NCBI RefSeq assembly: GCF_009870125.1
Contig: NC_046683.1
Location: 2,604,001-2,668,000 of the forward strand
Direction of reading: 5' to 3'
DNA: 64,000 nucleotides
Origin: Drosophila pseudoobscura
Taxonomy: Eukaryota; Arthropoda; Insecta; Diptera; Drosophilidae
The position numbers were made by a program, and so were the translations under genes. Positions 60,411 through 64,000 of the stretch are shown here, piece after piece. Within the stretch, counting starts at the first letter, position 1. Every line of letters begins with the position of its first letter. Under the pieces are notes generated by a model. That model saw nothing but the letters and a program-made list of their open reading frames with translations. It was not told the origin of the DNA and did no database searches.

Positions 60411-63400
60411 AAAATTTTATTTTTTTTGTTTTTTACTGGGATCTGATTTTTCACACGTCCGCTCCGAACGGAACTAGAATTTTGACTGTGTGTTTCTGGG
60501 CCTGAATGTGCCTTCTATGCTATGACGTTTAAGTATGGCATGCTTTGATGGTGAGATTTGGCCAGAGTTTCCCATGAAGCCTAGACTCAGGGTTTCCTTA
60601 GAAACTGACATTGAAGGAGGCATTGCCCACGTGGGCAAACCCCTAACCCCATTACCCATGCCCCAGAGATCAGTTTGATTCGTCGGCGGTTAATATTTAA
60701 TTAATTGCATTATATATGTGGCGCAAATCAGTCTCCCACCCACGAGAGCCCATCAACCCATCAAATCTGCACTGCTACCGCCGAGTCATCCATTAACTTT
60801 GGGCAGCAGCAGCAGCCTCGATGGGAATGGGAATGGGAGTGGAATACAAATTGCAAAATACCAAATTCGATATAATTCAATTTGGCGGAATGGAGGCTAT
60901 GAATGAAGGAAAGAATGGCGAGAGGGCAGGGGACAGGGGCCAGGGGCCAGGGGCATTGCAGTTGTGCGCCATAATGACATCCTGTGCGCAATGCAACGAC
61001 CAACCCGCAAGAACAGCAGCAACAAGAGGACCAGGAGGACCAGGAGGAGGAGGAGGAGGAGGAGCAGCATTATGGAGGTGGTCCTGGCAGGCAGAGGCAG
61101 GCAGCCATTAGCGAAATATGAGCACCAGCAAGGACAACAAAGGCACCCAAGGCGAATCGCATCGAGTCAAGGCAGGGTGGTGGCTGGTGGGTGGTGGGTG
61201 GTCTGCAAATAATGCCAGAATCCAGCCAGAATTAAGCTGAATAATTTACACAACCCCTTGAAAGTGCACTTAAGAGCTACAAAAAAAAAAATATAATAGT
61301 AAATAGCGAAAAAAACGAAACGCTGAAATAATATTTCTTTTCGATTTCTCCCTCTCATCATCGACATCGACATCGACATCCACATCAGCTCTGGCCTGGG
61401 GCATCCTTCGGCATCCTGGCTTCCTGTCAGTGACTGCCAATAGAAAATTGCGTTCCCCAATTGACTGACTGACTGATTGACAAACCGACCGACTTACGGA
61501 CTGCGGGAGCGACTGGGGAGCGACTTGGATTCGTCTATATGCGATGGGCTGTGCAATTGTCTGAATGGGCATTCAATAGATCCGGAAAGGGCGCGGGGCA
61601 CAGGGCACGAGGCATGGCGACTGCATTGGATCGGGGGATGTGCTGGATTCAGTCAAGTGTATTATCAATTGAAAACTCAACGAACTTGCCAGGTAGCGAT
61701 AATTTGGATTGGATTGGATTGGATTCGGATTGAGATTGCGATTCAGACGGAGATGGATTGAGTAAGCGTGGTCGGTTAAGGGACCCTACAAAGTCCGATG
61801 TGTTGCGGCATTTCAGGCGGCCCTCTACAGGCTCCCACTATCCCCAGAACTGATCATTCGATGCATCATTCGATGTCTCAAGAGCATCGTAATCCTTTTT
61901 GCTAGAGCTTGCCGGAGATATCCTATCCCTGGGGCACTCCACCTTATACCCTTCTGGCCGCTTTTTATAGCGCATCTCAAGGCTCGACCTGCCCCGAACC
62001 CATTCTGCGAACGAGATTTTTTCCTCTCCTTCCGCCGGTGCTGTTGCAGCTTCTTCGCTAATGACGCTGATGAGTTGACGAGGTAGGTTTTCCAGGATAT
62101 TAACGATGATGATGATGATGGCGCGGACGCTGACGAGGACGAGGACGACAACGACGGCGCACTGTTAATGAGGACGATTATAATGTCGCTGATTTTGCGT
62201 TCAAACTAACAGGCAACTGAAGCGCAACAGTGCTCCGCAATGGCCCTGCTCCCTGCTCCCTGCTCCTTCCGATACCTTCTCTATTATTCCGAGTGCTCGT
62301 CGAGAACGGTTGGCATATTTCTGGTCCAAATGAGGTTGAGCTTTGGGGGGCGGGAGGGGGAGGGCTCCTCTTGGGCAAACAATGCCGCCACCGCACCAGC
62401 CCGCTTGAGAGAACCCCTTGAGGACCGTCCTTCCGTCCTCGGAAAGCTGTCCCCGTCCATTGAATTCAAAATTTGCTGCGTCGGTGGATGGGGACTGCGA
62501 GATGGGGGACTACGAGATGGGGGGCTGGGGGATGATGTTGATGCTGATAACTGATGACTACTTCACTTAATGCAAATTTTCCAAAATGGAAAAAGAAATA
62601 ATACAAAAAGAAACCGTTATATTTGATGAGTGCTTGCCACGCCCCAACCGCCAAAGACAACCGAGGGTGGGGGAGGAGTGGGGCTCCAAACGAGGCCATA
62701 ATACTGCAAATCGTCGTATAATGAATGAGATGCTGCAACTCGTTAGGCCGTAAGCCAGATATATAGATACGGATGCGGATACGCAGATACAGATACAGAT
62801 ACAGATACAGCTGGAGAGCCCTTGAGGATGGGTTACACTCGTACCTATGGGTTGGCGCTTTATTGTCGAGCACTCCGCCTCTCAACATTTGAAATTAATA
62901 TGTCATTGTGCGGGGGTAGAGAAGATACTTGCGAAATTCAATTTCCACCTCGATTTTTCCACCATTTTTACCGTTTGGCTGCATTTGAGATTCGCTAACG
63001 ATGGGGCGAACGATCGAAGGAGCGAACGAGCGAAGGAGCGAAGGAGGAGCACAACTAACGAGATTTGCATATGGAAGCGAATGGCTCTGCTCTGTGCTCT
63101 GTGCTCTGTGCTCCGAGCCCTCACATTTCACGCATCATAATTCCCCAAACTCAATTCCCACAGCGCCATAATCAACCGCTAGACGAACTGCGGACTCTTT
63201 CCAAAATTAAGACCGAAAATTGCATAAAAATATGGAAAAACTTCGAAATCAGCAAAGCAAATGAAGCAGGAATCCAGCAGGAAGGAGGAGCAGAGGAGGC
63301 CATAGCGAAGGAGGACATCTTCCGTCCGTTTTGCTGCTGGCCTCAGGGATTGGCCTGGACAATTTTCGGCACTTTTTGAACACCCAGGCGAATGTAAATC

Positions 63401-63915
63401 AGGAATTGATTAATCAATTAGTCGCCGAACACCATGCGAGTCGCATGGGGGCCCCTTGTGGCATGCAGGCCGCAAAGATGCCTCATTAAGAGTCAGCCAT
63501 CGATATGCCTCATTAGAGGCGACGCCTGCGTAATTGTTGATTCGTGGCGATGCGGTGCAATTGGGTTTGGGCTGTTTAGCCGAGCCATTAGACGCTGCCC
63601 CGCCACTCCAGCGACTCGTCGGCATTACCATGGCGGGCATTCAATATTTCCAATCTAATATCCGCTTTCGGGGCGACCCACACCCGAGTGCCGAGGCGCA
63701 GCCCCCAGCCACCGGCCACCGGCCGACGTCCACCACCACCGGCCAGGACCCAATCACGGTCAGCAGAGTCCTGGCGAGAAGCAGGAACGGGAGCAGGAGG
63801 CCCAGGCAGGTCTCGGCTTGTCCGGGGCGCCTCGCAGTTGGCGTCGCTGTTGCTGTCACTCTTGCACCCAGGCCGCATGCCGCATGCCGCCTGGTGGTTG
63901 TTTCCCTTCGCTTAC
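60411..63915. other. Intergenic or intronic DNA at right end
   Basis: No supported coding sequence; GATTG/GGATT repeats occur at 61708-61760 and AGATAC repeats at 62785-62810. If the donor at 63915 is real, part of this is intron 1 of the next gene on the minus strand. Confidence 0.45.
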
Positions 63916-64000
63916 CTGCCCCAGTGGGTGGGGCGGGAGGGTCGTGGGTGGCGGCGGGGGTGTGTGCTGTCGTGTGGCAGGCAACCCTCTGCTGCTGCTC
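63916..64000 (-). CDS. Possible partial exon of the next minus-strand gene
   Basis: The minus strand reads GGGGCAG|GTAAGCG, a strong donor at 63916/63915, and the 85 nt before it are open in all three frames. One frame begins EQQQRVACHTT and ends in a Pro-rich stretch with phase 1 at the donor, the same phase as Vsx exon 1. In flies a second Vsx gene is the neighbour, so this could be the end of its exon 1. With only 85 nt of low-complexity sequence this is tentative. Confidence 0.35.

Overview
This window is animal nuclear DNA, almost certainly from a Drosophila. Its main gene is a six-exon paired-like homeobox gene of the Vsx (Chx10) family. The introns are large and loaded with CA, GA and GT microsatellites, the splice sites have fly consensus, and fragments of the fly genes arrow (LRP5/6) and RpL23 are present. 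The dense microsatellites and the repeat content suggest an obscura-group-like species, and Vsx genes lie on the X in Drosophila. Both of these placements are inference, not something the sequence proves.

Left edge (1-3570): a degenerate stretch with scraps of open frame, then an intact intronless EF-hand protein gene on the plus strand (640-1458). A frame-broken fragment of an arrow/LRP5/6-like gene follows on the minus strand (about 1600-2200). AT-rich DNA then carries the 3' end and poly(A) signals of the Vsx gene.

Centre (3574-39359, minus strand): the complete coding region of the Vsx gene. It has six coding exons that join in frame to 702 codons: an octapeptide and His-rich exon, a 51-nt exon, two exons splitting the homeodomain between positions 46 and 47 across a 19.6-kb intron, the CVC domain, low-complexity Ala/Gln/Ser segments, and an OAR motif. 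Intron 4 holds an antisense, 5'-truncated RpL23 retrocopy. Intron 1 holds a small two-exon gene on the same strand whose product resembles the histone-fold protein MHF2/CENP-X. The other intronic DNA shows only simple repeats, a 163-bp-period tandem array (20.1-20.8 kb) and an LTR- or promoter-like segment near 12.0-12.6 kb.

Right part (39360-64000): about 19 kb without convincing genes lies upstream of Vsx and is presumably regulatory. It contains a 204-bp tandem repeat that stays open as 68-residue units (50.8-51.5 kb). A rearranged cluster of broken importin-like (HEAT-repeat) gene copies follows at 58.7-60.4 kb. At the very edge a good minus-strand splice donor (63916/63915) may end an exon of the next gene, plausibly the neighbouring Vsx paralogue.

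No bacterial features, CRISPR arrays, rRNA or convincing tRNA genes were seen. The genes do not form a pathway. The layout is a developmental regulator with a large regulatory domain that has collected nested genes, retrocopies and repeats.
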